Below are positions 54,110 through 63,312 of a DNA stretch of 64,000 nt, piece by piece. Numbering within the stretch: the first letter of the stretch is position 1; every line of letters begins with the position of its first letter. The notes beneath the pieces were generated by a model that saw only the letters and a program-made list of their open reading frames with translations, had not been told where the DNA came from and made no database searches. The DNA is from Pseudoalteromonas distincta (lineage in GTDB: Bacteria; Pseudomonadota; Gammaproteobacteria; Enterobacterales; Alteromonadaceae). The translations under genes and the position numbers were made by a program. The stretch spans positions 62,001-126,000 of the forward strand of contig NZ_JWIG01000016.1 in the NCBI RefSeq assembly GCF_000814675.1, given 5' to 3'.

Positions 54110-56179
54110 TTAAAGCTTTAGTAATTGCGCCGCTGACGCAATAGCGACTTCTAAAGAATGCATTTTAAACGGTTTTGAAATAAACATATCCATACCAGCT
54201 TGTTTGCATGCTAATTTATCTTGCGATGAAGTATTAGCTGTAAGGGCAACAATATAGGTTGAATCGTGCGGACAGATACTTTTTGAACGCAGTTGTTTTG
54301 TAGCCTCAAAACCATCGAGTATAGGCATAATACAATCCATAAAAATAAGGTCGTAATGCTTTTGCTCGCATTTAAATATGGCATCTTGCCCATCTACTGC
54401 AAAGTCTGGCTTTATATTGAGTTTATTAAGCGACGCATCAAGAACGAGTCTGTTTATGTCGTTGTCATCCACCACTAAAACAGAAAGCTTAGAAGCGTTA
54501 ATGTTTATTTTTGATAGTGGATTTAGCTCTACTTTTTGCTCTTTACCTAGCTCTATAGGGATACTTAGCGAAAAAGTAGTTCCTTGATTTACTTTACTAC
54601 TTACCTTGATTGTTCCGCCCATGTACTCAACAAGTTCTTTAACTATTGCGAGGCCAAGTCCTGTGCCTCCTTTACTGTTTTTAGCATCTACTTCTTGAGT
54701 AAAAGGGGAGAATAAAGATTCAAGAAATTGGCTAGTCATGCCTCTTCCTGTATCGGCGACTTTAATGTTTAGCGTTAATTTATTATTGTTATTAATCACA
54801 GACGTGTGCAGTTTTACACAACCATGCTCAGTAAATTTTAACGCATTACTTAATAAGTTGGAGGTAATTTGACTTAGGCGTGTGTTATCGCAATATGCCC
54901 AGCAGCTATCAGAAATTTCATTTTTTACTTCTAGTTCTACATTGCTGTTTTTAAATAACGGGGTGTACAAAGAAATGAGATCAGTAAATGTTGTATTTAA
55001 TAAAACATCCGTGGGTTCTAGTTTTAACTCACCGTGGTTAATTTTAGAAAAATCGAGTACTTCGTTTATTATGCTCAAGAGTATATCTGCGCTACGCAGC
55101 GCGACTTTTATTTTTTCGGTTCTCTTTTGTTCGTTATGTTCATCTATTAACGTAGTAAGCATGCCCGTAATGCCATTTAGCGGTGTTCTAAGTTCGTGGC
55201 TTATTTTTGCAAAAAGCATGCTTCTATCTTCGAGTAATCGCTCGGCTTGTGCTTGTTTATTTTTAAGCTCTTCTCTTAGAGTCACTGCTTCGGTAATATT
55301 TTGAAAGGTACCAAACAAACGTACACAGGAATCACCGTCAAATTCGGCTTCGCCAAATGTAGATACCCAAATGGTTTGATTTTTGGCTGTAATAATTTCA
55401 AGTTCTAGATGCCACTTTTCGCCGTGTTGTATAGCAAGCTCAACTGCTTTATTTATTTTATCTCTGCTTGTACCTTCTTTATAAAAGTTAACTGCAGATT
55501 CAATTTCAGGCTGATAGTTTTCATCAACTTGATGGATTTGTTTAGTTTGCTGACTCCAATAAATTTTATTATTAGTAAGGTCAACTTCCCACGTGCCTAT
55601 ATTTGCTATGCTTTCTAGTTTTAATAAGCTATTACTGTTTTTTATTAATTTTTCTTTAGTGATGCTGCGGGCTAGTTCTGCGCCTAACCACTGCGCAAAT
55701 AACTCAATATAGTCGTAGGCGGCATCTGTAAATACTGGAGATTGATTGGCAGAAGAAAAATTTACAGTTCCAAATATATCGGTACCTATTTTAATAGGTG
55801 CCCCAATATATGACTCAAGTTTAAAGTTTTCATAGCAAGGATGGTCAGCAATTGCGCTTTGCGAGACGTTATGAAATGCAAGTGCAGAACCCGCACTAAG
55901 AGTGTGTACACAATAGGTACCGTCTAAATCAAATTGAGTACCTATTTCTAATGCATTATCTGGCGTAATGGCATGTAACACGGTATAGCAGTTTTTCTCG
56001 ACCTTACTAATAATAGCTAAATCAAGGTTAAACACTTCAAGTCCAAATGCTAATAGTTGATGGGTTTTTCCATCAAAGTCTAAGTTTTGGTTAGATACTA
56101 TGTCGTGAAATTGCCTAAGAAAATTCAATAGTAAACATCCTGTTGGTTTTAGAACTAAGTCTATAGCTTGATAAAGCAC
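54110..56179 (-). CDS. hybrid sensor histidine kinase (GAF-PAS-HisKA-HATPase-REC)
   Basis: 689 residues if started at the GTG 56179; a TTG at 56128 behind AGGA is another candidate. Domains in order: GAF (about 20-175), PAS/PAC (about 190-300), HisKA with phospho-acceptor His in AKISHELRTPLNGITG (near residue 325), HATPase_c with N-box TSNLLSNALKFTEHG and G-boxes DTGRGM and GGTGLGLAI, and a REC receiver with phospho-Asp in FMDCIMPILDGFEA (about 614) and Lys in ISKPFK. No membrane segment, so cytoplasmic sensing. The signal and output partner are unknown. Confidence 0.88.
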   Translation of the reverse strand: MLYQAIDLVLKPTGCLLLNFLRQFHDIVSNQNLDFDGKTHQLLAFGLEVFNLDLAIISKVEKNCYTVLHAITPDNALEIGTQFDLDGTYCVHTLSAGSALAFHNVSQSAIADHPCYENFKLESYIGAPIKIGTDIFGTVNFSSANQSPVFTDAAYDYIELFAQWLGAELARSITKEKLIKNSNSLLKLESIANIGTWEVDLTNNKIYWSQQTKQIHQVDENYQPEIESAVNFYKEGTSRDKINKAVELAIQHGEKWHLELEIITAKNQTIWVSTFGEAEFDGDSCVRLFGTFQNITEAVTLREELKNKQAQAERLLEDRSMLFAKISHELRTPLNGITGMLTTLIDEHNEQKRTEKIKVALRSADILLSIINEVLDFSKINHGELKLEPTDVLLNTTFTDLISLYTPLFKNSNVELEVKNEISDSCWAYCDNTRLSQITSNLLSNALKFTEHGCVKLHTSVINNNNKLTLNIKVADTGRGMTSQFLESLFSPFTQEVDAKNSKGGTGLGLAIVKELVEYMGGTIKVSSKVNQGTTFSLSIPIELGKEQKVELNPLSKININASKLSVLVVDDNDINRLVLDASLNKLNIKPDFAVDGQDAIFKCEQKHYDLIFMDCIMPILDGFEATKQLRSKSICPHDSTYIVALTANTSSQDKLACKQAGMDMFISKPFKMHSLEVAIASAAQLLKL

Positions 56180-56300
56180 TAGTTTAACAAAAAAGTGAAA
56201 TATATTTAGTTAATTATTACTTTATATAAACTTTTTCTAATTAAGCACAACTGATTTAAACACAAACTGCGAGTAAGTTGCTCGCAGCTTATTGTGTATA

Positions 56301-56522
56301 TTAGTAGGTTGAGTTTGGTGTGTACTCAGGGTTGATATCGCCGTCTACTTCCTCTGGGTCAACATCGTTAATAAGCAGTGTTTCACGTACAGCTTCAATG
56401 TGATCAAGTACGCTTTGGTAGCGCTCGCCATATTCATATTTTGTCACCTCAATCGCTTTTGGCATGTAAGTAAAAGCTATTTTTAGGGCGTGGAGTGCTT
56501 CTTCGTTTATTTTTTCGCTCAT
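56301..56522 (-). CDS. small acidic conserved protein
   Basis: 73 residues, acidic, no signal (pattern ALHALKIAFTYMPKAIEVTK, then EYGERYQSVLDHIEAVRETL, end PEEVDGDINPEYTPNSTY). No recognised family. A MITE copy begins 29 bp upstream of its start and may supply its promoter. Confidence 0.65.
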   Translation of the reverse strand: MSEKINEEALHALKIAFTYMPKAIEVTKYEYGERYQSVLDHIEAVRETLLINDVDPEEVDGDINPEYTPNSTY

Positions 56523-56550
56523 AATATTCTCTTATGTGTAGGCTATAGCT

Positions 56551-56733
56551 AAGCTGAGTTCTGAATAATAAATCAATTTTTAGCGCTTGCTGCGTTGAAT
56601 TTCCTTGCAATAGACCAGCTATTGACGCGTAAATTCGCCTTGTTTTCACCAAAAATTTCTAGCTAGAGAGAAACAGACTTAAATATCGTTATTATTTATA
56701 GTGTTTTTAAATCTCTTAACCAGAATTTAGGTT
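56551..56733 (-). mobile_element. MITE-like element, copy 2 (183 bp)
   Basis: Opposite orientation to copy 1. Ends AAGCTGAGTTCTGA (56551) and CCAGAATTTAGGTT (56720-56733). The flanks AGCT (56547-56550) and AGTT (56734-56737) match at three of four positions, so any target duplication is degraded. Shares the interior blocks GACGCGTAAATTCGCC and TGCGTTGAATTT with copy 1 (strand-adjusted). No ORF. It lies at the 3' end of uppP and supplies its stop codon. Confidence 0.8.
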
Positions 56734-57489
56734 AGTTAATAAAATAACACCAAATACGATTCGGTAAAGACCAAAACTAACAAAAGTGAAATTTTCTAGA
56801 AAGCGTATGAATAGTTTAATAGTAAAATAAGCAACTATAAAAGACGTTAAAAAACCTACAGCAAGGGCAGTTAGGTCATCTAAGCTAAACAGTTGGTAAT
56901 GTTTAAGTAAGTCGTACCCTGAGGCTGCTGCAAGTACAGGCAAACCAAGTAGAAATGAAAATTCAGCGCTGGCTTTTCGATTTAAACCACACAGCATGGC
57001 ACCAACAATAGAACTCCCAGCGCGACTAGTCCCTGGAATTAATGCAAATACCTGTGCTACGCCAATCCAAAGGGCTTGTTTATAAGTAACTTGGGTTACA
57101 TCGGTAGTTGTACAGTGAGTCTCTTTATAACTGCGCTCTAATAGTAAAAAAATCACACCGCCTACAATGAACATAACACCTACTACTGGTACGCTAAACA
57201 GTGTTTTTATTACATCACTAAATATAAAACCAATAATACCCAAAGGAATAAATGCAATGGCAACTTTCACCCATAAATTGAAATGTTTAGGGCTAAACTT
57301 GTCTTTATAGTTGGCTAGTACCGCTAAAATGGCGGCAAGTTGGATAATGACTTCGAAGGCGAGGTTAGTGTCTGTTGATTCAATGCCTAACCACTTTGAC
57401 GCTACAATTAAGTGCCCAGTTGATGATATGGGTAAAAATTCTGTTATACCTTCAATAATACCTAAAATAATCGCGTTAATTATATCCAC
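56716..57489 (-). CDS. uppP: undecaprenyl-diphosphatase
   Basis: 257 residues. Motifs: [19 protein letters not shown] with the conserved EGxTEFLP(I/V)SSTGH, and the second family motif in [18 protein letters not shown] with Arg/Ser. It hydrolyses undecaprenyl pyrophosphate to the monophosphate for recycling of the cell-wall carrier. Eight helices. The last residues (TNLNSG) and the stop codon are read from the terminal repeat of the MITE. Without the element the frame would end in LLTIAYT at almost the same point, so function is probably intact. Confidence 0.93.
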   Translation of the reverse strand: MDIINAIILGIIEGITEFLPISSTGHLIVASKWLGIESTDTNLAFEVIIQLAAILAVLANYKDKFSPKHFNLWVKVAIAFIPLGIIGFIFSDVIKTLFSVPVVGVMFIVGGVIFLLLERSYKETHCTTTDVTQVTYKQALWIGVAQVFALIPGTSRAGSSIVGAMLCGLNRKASAEFSFLLGLPVLAAASGYDLLKHYQLFSLDDLTALAVGFLTSFIVAYFTIKLFIRFLENFTFVSFGLYRIVFGVILLTNLNSG

Positions 57490-57656
57490 GGTTTACTGCT
57501 TCCTGAAAAATTAAAAAGCCCGAACTCGGCTTAACTGAAATGACGCATTACTGCGTACCTAAATTGCGAGGCGTAGCATAAAAGCTCTTAAAACAAACCA
57601 ACAGTATTTTTAGACTTAATGTGTTTAATAAATTGCATTAAGTGTTAAATGCACAA

Positions 57657-57680
57657 TATAATAACAATTGTTATCATTTG
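57657..57680 (+). promoter_or_regulatory. Fur-box candidate
   Basis: Perfect palindrome ATAACAATTGTTAT at 57661-57674 embedded in an AATAnnAnTTnTTATCATTTG stretch, about 50 bp before the first gene of the PepSY unit. It resembles the Fur box, which fits the gene content below. Confidence 0.6.
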
Positions 57681-57725
57681 CATGTGCTGTTTTGTATATG
57701 TTTGGGCAAATTTAATGAGCGAATA

Positions 57726-58013
57726 ATGAATAATAAAAAAACGTTTACAGCTACACGGCGAAGGCACCTAATTGCATGTGTGTTAGCGCTAATTACTGCG
57801 GTAATAATGATTCCGGGTATGACAACTTATTTACCGTTTCAAATGAATGAACAAATATTACTGCCTATTTTACTCTTTCCTGTTATTTGGACTGCGTTGT
57901 TTATTTATGCGTATTTGGCGCAAAAGGTATGGCAACCGTTTGTTGTAATGATTGCACTGTGTGTACTACATGGTTTATTGAGTTTTTGGGCGTTAACGCA
58001 GGGGCAGGGATGA
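57726..58013 (+). CDS. small membrane protein of the PepSY iron-type operon (DUF3649-like)
   Basis: 95 residues from ATG 57726. Three membrane helices (HLIACVLALITAVIMIPGM, ILLPILLFPVIWTALFIYAY, FVVMIALCVLHGLLSFWA). I recall such proteins as DUF3649, found next to PepSY proteins in iron-uptake clusters; unverified. Its stop overlaps the PepSY gene ATG by 4 bp (ATGA). Likely Fur-regulated because of the upstream box. Confidence 0.7.
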   Translation: MNNKKTFTATRRRHLIACVLALITAVIMIPGMTTYLPFQMNEQILLPILLFPVIWTALFIYAYLAQKVWQPFVVMIALCVLHGLLSFWALTQGQG

Positions 58014-59605
58014 AGTCGATTACTTTAAAAAAGCTATTTTTATTACATAGCTGGGTAGGAATTATTACTGCTGTACTGCTATTTGTTGTTGCATTTAGTG
58101 GGGCGTTAGCAGTGCTGTCGCGACCTGAGTTAAAAATATGGGCAAATCCAGAGCTACAATCTAGCCAACACGTTGCCAGCGCGCAAATTAATCGACTAGT
58201 AAACGAATACCATAAACAGGTGCCTAGTGAATTTGGTGAAAACATTCATGTGTTTTTACCAAGTGGACACAACTTTCATTTATTAACGTTGGTATTTGAA
58301 TCCCACGATGGCGATGAAAACTATGACCAAGAGGTGGCCAGAGTATTCCAGTTTCATCCTGATACTTTGGCGCTGGAAAATACTTACTATGGGCCTAGTA
58401 AAGAGTTTTACGCTAATAAAAAAACAGATGCGCCAACCTACATAGGTGAGTTTCATGCAGATTTGCATTTAGGGCGACCAATTGGGTTAATTCTCACTGG
58501 TTTTTTAGGTTTAACACTTTTAGTAAGTGCAGTTACAGGCTTGTTTATTCATCGTAAATTGATAAAAGAGCTCTTTACGTTTAGGCGAGATAAAGGATTA
58601 GATATTGCAGTAAGCGATGCTCATAAGGTCATAGGTATTTGGGGCAGTGTATTTAATATTGTAATTGGTTTTACAGGATCATTTTTAGGGCTTGCGACCG
58701 TTATTTTATTACCAGCAGCTGCGTTTGTGAGCTTTGGTGGCGATCAAGATAAGTTAATAGAAACGTTTACCGCAATTCCTGAGCCGGTAGTTAGCCACAT
58801 TAAGCAACCTACAAAAATAGACACTATTTTAGACAATGTGCATAGTCGTTACCCTGAAGCTGTAATTAGGGATGTCACAATAATGGCGCATAACGATGCG
58901 AATGCGCAGGTGTATTTGCGTTTGTTAGGTGGCGAGGCTGTTGCTTCTCAATTACTGCATTATAAAGGCAATGGTGAGTTTGTGCAGTCGATGAGTAGTT
59001 TTGGTGATATTTCAGGTGTTTCGATAAAAGTAATTGAGTTGATGTTTCCGCTGCACTTTGGGAACTTTGCAGGGGTGTTTGTAAAATTACTTTGGGTATT
59101 GCTTGGCTTAAGTACTGCGCTTTTACCTATTTCGGGCATGATGATGTGGCTAGCAAAGCGTACACGTGGCAGTAGCCCGTCGCTGAGTGTGCAGGCATAT
59201 GCACGCTGGAATCGTTTTATTATTGGCAGTTGTGGAGGCTTGGTATTAGCAAGCTTTGTGTTATTTCCTTTGCAAGTTGTACTTAATTATACCGTTATTG
59301 GTGTGGCGCAAAATAGCTTTTTTGGACCCGTGTTTTTTTATACGTGGTTGGCATGGTTACTCTCAAGTGTATTGCCTGTAGGTTATAAAAACTATTTTAA
59401 GCTGACTCTTTTGCTATGCGGCGCTTCGCTTGCTTTGGTGCTGCCGCTCAATATTATATTTGGCGTGAGCAATGTTATTAACCTTAATAGCTCGCTTGTC
59501 GCGATAGTAGATATAAGCTTTATGGTGGTGGGTATCGCGTGTATTTTTGGTGCCTTAAAAATAAAAAACACACAAAAATTACAAGCAGAGGTACAACCCG
59601 CATGA
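58010..59605 (+). CDS. PepSY-associated transmembrane protein
   Basis: 531 residues from the ATG at 58010, which overlaps the previous stop by 4 bp. Four to eight membrane helices. N-terminal KLFLLHSWVGIITAVLLFVV, then PepSY-like periplasmic segments with YIGEFHADLHLGRPIG and FSGALAVL, later PLHFGNFAGVFVKLLWVLLG. The family is linked to ferric-siderophore reduction or transport; role inferred. The stop codon overlaps the next ATG. Confidence 0.88.
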   Translation: MKSITLKKLFLLHSWVGIITAVLLFVVAFSGALAVLSRPELKIWANPELQSSQHVASAQINRLVNEYHKQVPSEFGENIHVFLPSGHNFHLLTLVFESHDGDENYDQEVARVFQFHPDTLALENTYYGPSKEFYANKKTDAPTYIGEFHADLHLGRPIGLILTGFLGLTLLVSAVTGLFIHRKLIKELFTFRRDKGLDIAVSDAHKVIGIWGSVFNIVIGFTGSFLGLATVILLPAAAFVSFGGDQDKLIETFTAIPEPVVSHIKQPTKIDTILDNVHSRYPEAVIRDVTIMAHNDANAQVYLRLLGGEAVASQLLHYKGNGEFVQSMSSFGDISGVSIKVIELMFPLHFGNFAGVFVKLLWVLLGLSTALLPISGMMMWLAKRTRGSSPSLSVQAYARWNRFIIGSCGGLVLASFVLFPLQVVLNYTVIGVAQNSFFGPVFFYTWLAWLLSSVLPVGYKNYFKLTLLLCGASLALVLPLNIIFGVSNVINLNSSLVAIVDISFMVVGIACIFGALKIKNTQKLQAEVQPA

Positions 59606-59847
59606 ACGAACTACTAATTATAATTGCCATGGTAAGTCTATTATTAATGATGCTCAATATACGCAAAAACACACTCACAATACCCACTAAAGCTTTTTTA
59701 AGTACACTGCTATTTAGTTTAGCGCTGATATGCTTTATGGGTGTTTACGGTATTTTAGGCGGTGCAATATGCACCGTTGTAGGAGCTATGTTAGCTGGTT
59801 TACTAACCGCAGTTATTGCGGGTAAAGCACCGCAATTATTAGGTTAA
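59602..59847 (+). CDS. small membrane protein at the end of the PepSY operon
   Basis: 81 residues from ATG 59602, overlapping the PepSY stop (ATGA). Two to three membrane helices (LLIIIAMVSLLLMMLNI and a C-terminal glycine-rich helix). It may correspond to the DUF3325-type protein that accompanies such operons, but the resemblance is weak. Function unknown. Confidence 0.6.
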   Translation: MNELLIIIAMVSLLLMMLNIRKNTLTIPTKAFLSTLLFSLALICFMGVYGILGGAICTVVGAMLAGLLTAVIAGKAPQLLG

Positions 59848-59856
59848 AGAATGCAG

Positions 59857-60693
59857 CTATTTAGCTAAAAAGGCCTTAGCAGTATCAATTCCCATGTTGT
59901 AACCACTATTAAGTATTTCAAACTTTTTAGTGGTACGCCCAACTTTAAAATTAGCCGGTGGTGCAATGATATTGATTTTGCAGTCATTAGGTGGATTCAT
60001 AATAAAATCGATAGACTTATTATAAAAATTAGCCCTATCTAAGGTCGCTTGAACTAATGCAGGATAGTTTTTATACATTTTTTTAGTAAGCCAAGGTGCC
60101 TTACTTGGTTTTTTACGATAGCCTAAACATTGAGACAAAATAACGGTAATTTCGCGTGCACCCATTTCGTAAGCTTTTATAACCGGAATTGAATCAGCAA
60201 CACCGCCATCGGTCATCGCTATGTCATTAATAATAGGGTAGTCACGATATGCAATGGGTATAGCGCATGATGCTTTTAATTGATGCACCATATCGGCGCT
60301 GGTGGCTTTTAAATAGTGTGCTTTGCCTGATTCGATTGCCGTAGATACAATATAAAACTCTTGTGGAGTTTGTTCGAATACCTCTGTATGAAGGCGTATT
60401 TCGCGAATTGTTTCTTGCCATAACCAATCTAAATCAAATAAATGACCACCTTTAATAAAGCGCGCTAAATTAATAAATTCAGGACGGCATGAATAGTCGG
60501 TAATCACTTTATAATTTCGCATTGGTTGTTTGCATAAAAATGCGGCTATATTAGTTGCTCCGGCTGAAACACCAAAATAGCGTTCAAACGGCTGGTATTG
60601 CTGTTTTAAAAACTCATCAAGCACACCTGCGGCAAATATACCGCGCATTGCACCGCCTTCAACGACGAGTGTGTTTTTATTATTGTTGTTCAT
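59857..60693 (-). CDS. patatin-like phospholipase
   Basis: 278 residues from the ATG at 60693, six bases after AAGGA. The oxyanion segment VVEGGAMRGIFAAGVLDEF is followed by the nucleophile elbow FGVSAGATN (GxSxG) and the catalytic Asp in MTDGGVADSIPV (DGG). It should hydrolyse phospholipids or neutral lipids in the cytoplasm; E. coli YjjU is the nearest recalled type. Convergent with the PepSY operon. Single gene. Confidence 0.9.
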   Translation of the reverse strand: MNNNNKNTLVVEGGAMRGIFAAGVLDEFLKQQYQPFERYFGVSAGATNIAAFLCKQPMRNYKVITDYSCRPEFINLARFIKGGHLFDLDWLWQETIREIRLHTEVFEQTPQEFYIVSTAIESGKAHYLKATSADMVHQLKASCAIPIAYRDYPIINDIAMTDGGVADSIPVIKAYEMGAREITVILSQCLGYRKKPSKAPWLTKKMYKNYPALVQATLDRANFYNKSIDFIMNPPNDCKINIIAPPANFKVGRTTKKFEILNSGYNMGIDTAKAFLAK

Positions 60694-60860
60694 GGTCAAT
60701 CCTTTTTATTAAATTTGATGTTATCAACTCAGTCTAAAAAATGCGATAGAGATTACTAAATGTGTTGATAAATTAAAGCCTGGTACACATCGCGAAATTC
60801 ACTGTTTTCTGGTAAGGTTTAGTATTACAAGGCTTTGTTAATAATAAAGAATAAGTATTT

Positions 60861-61733
60861 ATGTTTGATCCTAGCGTAACCATTTTTGAAAGCACACAGA
60901 GTCAGCTTGCAGAAAGTCCTCTTTGGCATCCTATGCTGAACACTTTTTTTTGGGTCGATATAAATAAAAAATTACTTTTAAGCAAAAATATACACAGCAA
61001 CAGCCAACTAAAAACCGTGAATATGCCCGATACGCTCAGTGCAATAGCGTGGATTGATGAGCAGCACTTATTGCTAGGGACAAGTACTGGTATATACAAA
61101 TACCATATTAATTCAAGCACTCGCCATCTTATCCTTAGTATTGAAAATACACAGCTAAATCGGCGTTCAAACGACGGCCGTGCTGATCCATGGGGTGGCT
61201 TTTGGTTAAGTACAATGGATGTAAATGCTAAAAAAGGGGATGGTAAAATATACCGTTATTATAAAAACCAGCTTAAAGCCGTTGTAAGTGGTTTGAGTAT
61301 CCCAAATGGATTGTGTTTTGATAAGCCCCGTTTACGCGGTTATTACTGCGACTCTTTAACGAGTTGTATTTATGTATTAGATTTGGATGAGAAAACTGGT
61401 GAGCCTTGCGCTGAGCCACGTGTTTTTTATCAATTTAATAATACTGATGTTGACCCCGATGGCTGCGTAACCGATAAATTAGGTAATTTGTGGCTAGCTG
61501 TTTGGGGAATGGGATGTGTTATGTGTTTATCCCCAAGCGGTGAGTTAATTAAAACAATAAAGCTTTGTGCATTAAAACCGACATGCACCGCCTTCGGTGG
61601 TGAAAATGCTGAGTTGCTACTTGTTACATCGGCATTTGATGAAGCGATTAATAATACTGTTGGTGAACAAGGCGCTGTATTTCAGATCTCCGGTATAAAA
61701 AACGGGCAGTTTGAGCCGCCCGTTTTACTGTAA
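60861..61733 (+). CDS. SMP-30/gluconolactonase family protein
   Basis: 290 residues, a six-bladed propeller. Motifs: ESPLWHPMLNTFFWVDINK at the start, RRSNDGRADPWGGFWLSTMD, GLSIPNGLCFD and DVDPDGCVTDKLGNLWLAV with the metal-binding Asp/Asn pattern. It likely hydrolyses a sugar lactone; the sugar is unknown. Its last codons overlap a bidirectional terminator. Confidence 0.88.
   Translation: MFDPSVTIFESTQSQLAESPLWHPMLNTFFWVDINKKLLLSKNIHSNSQLKTVNMPDTLSAIAWIDEQHLLLGTSTGIYKYHINSSTRHLILSIENTQLNRRSNDGRADPWGGFWLSTMDVNAKKGDGKIYRYYKNQLKAVVSGLSIPNGLCFDKPRLRGYYCDSLTSCIYVLDLDEKTGEPCAEPRVFYQFNNTDVDPDGCVTDKLGNLWLAVWGMGCVMCLSPSGELIKTIKLCALKPTCTAFGGENAELLLVTSAFDEAINNTVGEQGAVFQISGIKNGQFEPPVLL
61701..61726. 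terminator. terminator inside the 3' end of the SMP-30 gene
   Basis: Stem AAACGGGC / GCCCGTTT with a 10-base loop, followed by TTTT on the plus strand. On the minus strand the same stem is followed by TTTTTTAT and ends the qmcA-nfeD transcript. Confidence 0.8.
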
Positions 61734-61753
61734 CTTGTAATTTTCAGTGATGA

Positions 61754-62209
61754 TTAGCTTTTAGGCGTAACCCACATAACACCCACTTCTTTTTTAGTTA
61801 CTAAAACCTCAGTACCGGCGATAATTGGTTGCTCACTTTTGAGTTTCCAGCTGATACCAGAGTATTGATGTGTAGTTAAACCTTGCTCTGTTACATCGCT
61901 AGTAAGTACAAAAGTAAGTTCAGCAAAATCACTATTCACTTGCTTCTTATCTACGCGATTTTGCATTTGTTTTAATGGTTTCCAAAGTGCAACGGCCAAG
62001 CCTGCTGTTACCACTGTGTTACTCCAAAGTGCAGTGGTTAATGAGTCAGGTAAAATACCAAAACTCATTAATAATCCTGTGAGGAATAACGATAATCCAA
62101 AAAACAATAAAATAAATGTAGAAAGGCCAAGTACTGCTACTTCTATTATTAAAGCAACAATACCAATTACCATAAGTGTTTGCGGTAAATTTTGCGTAAT
62201 AAAATCCAT
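61754..62209 (-). CDS. NfeD-like protein
   Basis: 151 residues with two to three N-terminal membrane helices (LPQTLMVIGIVALIIEVAVL, FILLFFGLSLFLTGLLMS) and a C-terminal OB-fold domain (VTEQGLTTHQYSGISWKLK, GTEVLVTKKEVGVMWV). It is 21 bp after the band-7 gene and the two form the usual NfeD/stomatin pair that acts on membrane organisation or quality control. The short form, without protease domain (YbbK-like). Confidence 0.9.
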   Translation of the reverse strand: MDFITQNLPQTLMVIGIVALIIEVAVLGLSTFILLFFGLSLFLTGLLMSFGILPDSLTTALWSNTVVTAGLAVALWKPLKQMQNRVDKKQVNSDFAELTFVLTSDVTEQGLTTHQYSGISWKLKSEQPIIAGTEVLVTKKEVGVMWVTPKS

Positions 62210-62230
62210 ACAAACCTCTTTATTTAGTTA

Positions 62231-63184
62231 TTAACCCAGATGCTTTTTATTTAAGCTATTAATAATTGCCATACCTTGGGCAACCATTGAGCTTGCATCT
62301 GTCGCGTTATCTGGCAGTAATACAATTGATGACTCACGAGCAATCGCTTCTTTAGCTGCAATTGCTTTAGTTGCCAGATCTAGCTGTATTGCTTTTTGAC
62401 CTTGTTCTGTATCTGCGGCTTCACCTACTTTGATAAGCGCATTTGCCTGTGCTTCTGCAACCGTCGTAATAGCTGTTGCTTCACCTTCAGCACGTAAAAT
62501 TTGCTCGGCTTTGTCGGCTTCAGCAGCAAGTACTTGTGCTTGTTTTTTACCTTCAGCAACGTTGATATTTGCTTGGCGATCACCTTCTGACTCTAAAATT
62601 TGAGCTCGTTTAACACGCTCAGCTTTCATTTGTGCTTCCATAGCTTCCATAATAGAGTTAGGCGGCACAATATCTTTAATCTCATAGCGAAGTACTTGGA
62701 TACCCCAAGGCTCAGATGCTTGGTTTATAGCTGCAACAATGTTGGTGTTAAGTAGATCACGCTCTTCAAATGTTTTATCAAGCTCCATTTTACCTAATTC
62801 TGAACGCATAGTTGTTTGCGAAAGTTGTACAACTGCAAAGGTATAGTCGTCAACGCCATACGTAGCTTTGTACGGGTCTAATACTCTAAAGTACAGTACA
62901 CCATCAACTATGAGTGAGATGTTATCTTTAGTAATAGCTGATTGCGATGGTACGTCTTGAGCTTGTTCTTTTAAGCTACGATCAGCCGAGATTCTATCAA
63001 TAAATGGAATAATAAAGTTAAGGCCAGCTTCTTTAGTTGATTGGTATTTACCAAAACGTTCGATTAACCAGGCGCGGTTTTGTGGTACAAATTTAACGCT
63101 ACTTTTTAAAAGCACGATAACAAAAACTAGTAAAAAAGCCTCAACAGTAAAAACTATATTGAGAATTTGTGTGACTGGATCCAT
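62231..63184 (-). CDS. qmcA: band 7/SPFH (stomatin-like) membrane protein
   Basis: 317 residues with one N-terminal membrane helix (VFTVEAFLLVFVIVLLKSSV), then an SPFH domain (RAWLIERFGKYQSTKEAGLN, DNISLIVDGVLYFRVLDPYK) and a helical coiled coil (AAEADKAEQILRAEGEATAI). It is of the QmcA type. In E. coli QmcA is a membrane-microdomain protein interacting with proteases. It leads the qmcA-nfeD unit. Confidence 0.9.
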   Translation of the reverse strand: MDPVTQILNIVFTVEAFLLVFVIVLLKSSVKFVPQNRAWLIERFGKYQSTKEAGLNFIIPFIDRISADRSLKEQAQDVPSQSAITKDNISLIVDGVLYFRVLDPYKATYGVDDYTFAVVQLSQTTMRSELGKMELDKTFEERDLLNTNIVAAINQASEPWGIQVLRYEIKDIVPPNSIMEAMEAQMKAERVKRAQILESEGDRQANINVAEGKKQAQVLAAEADKAEQILRAEGEATAITTVAEAQANALIKVGEAADTEQGQKAIQLDLATKAIAAKEAIARESSIVLLPDNATDASSMVAQGMAIINSLNKKHLG

Positions 63185-63312
63185 TTAAACATTCCTTATA
63201 ATAATTAAACGCTGAGTAGTTGTATTGTTTATAATTTCAGCGTGTATAGATTATCACTACAGAGAACTTTAAACCACTAAAACTCGCTGCAGTGCGCCAC
63301 CTTAGTCGGTTT

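Noticed and set aside
57642..57725. Upstream in-frame extension of the first PepSY-operon gene
   Set aside because: It would translate the Fur-box region; the ATG at 57726 is the better start.
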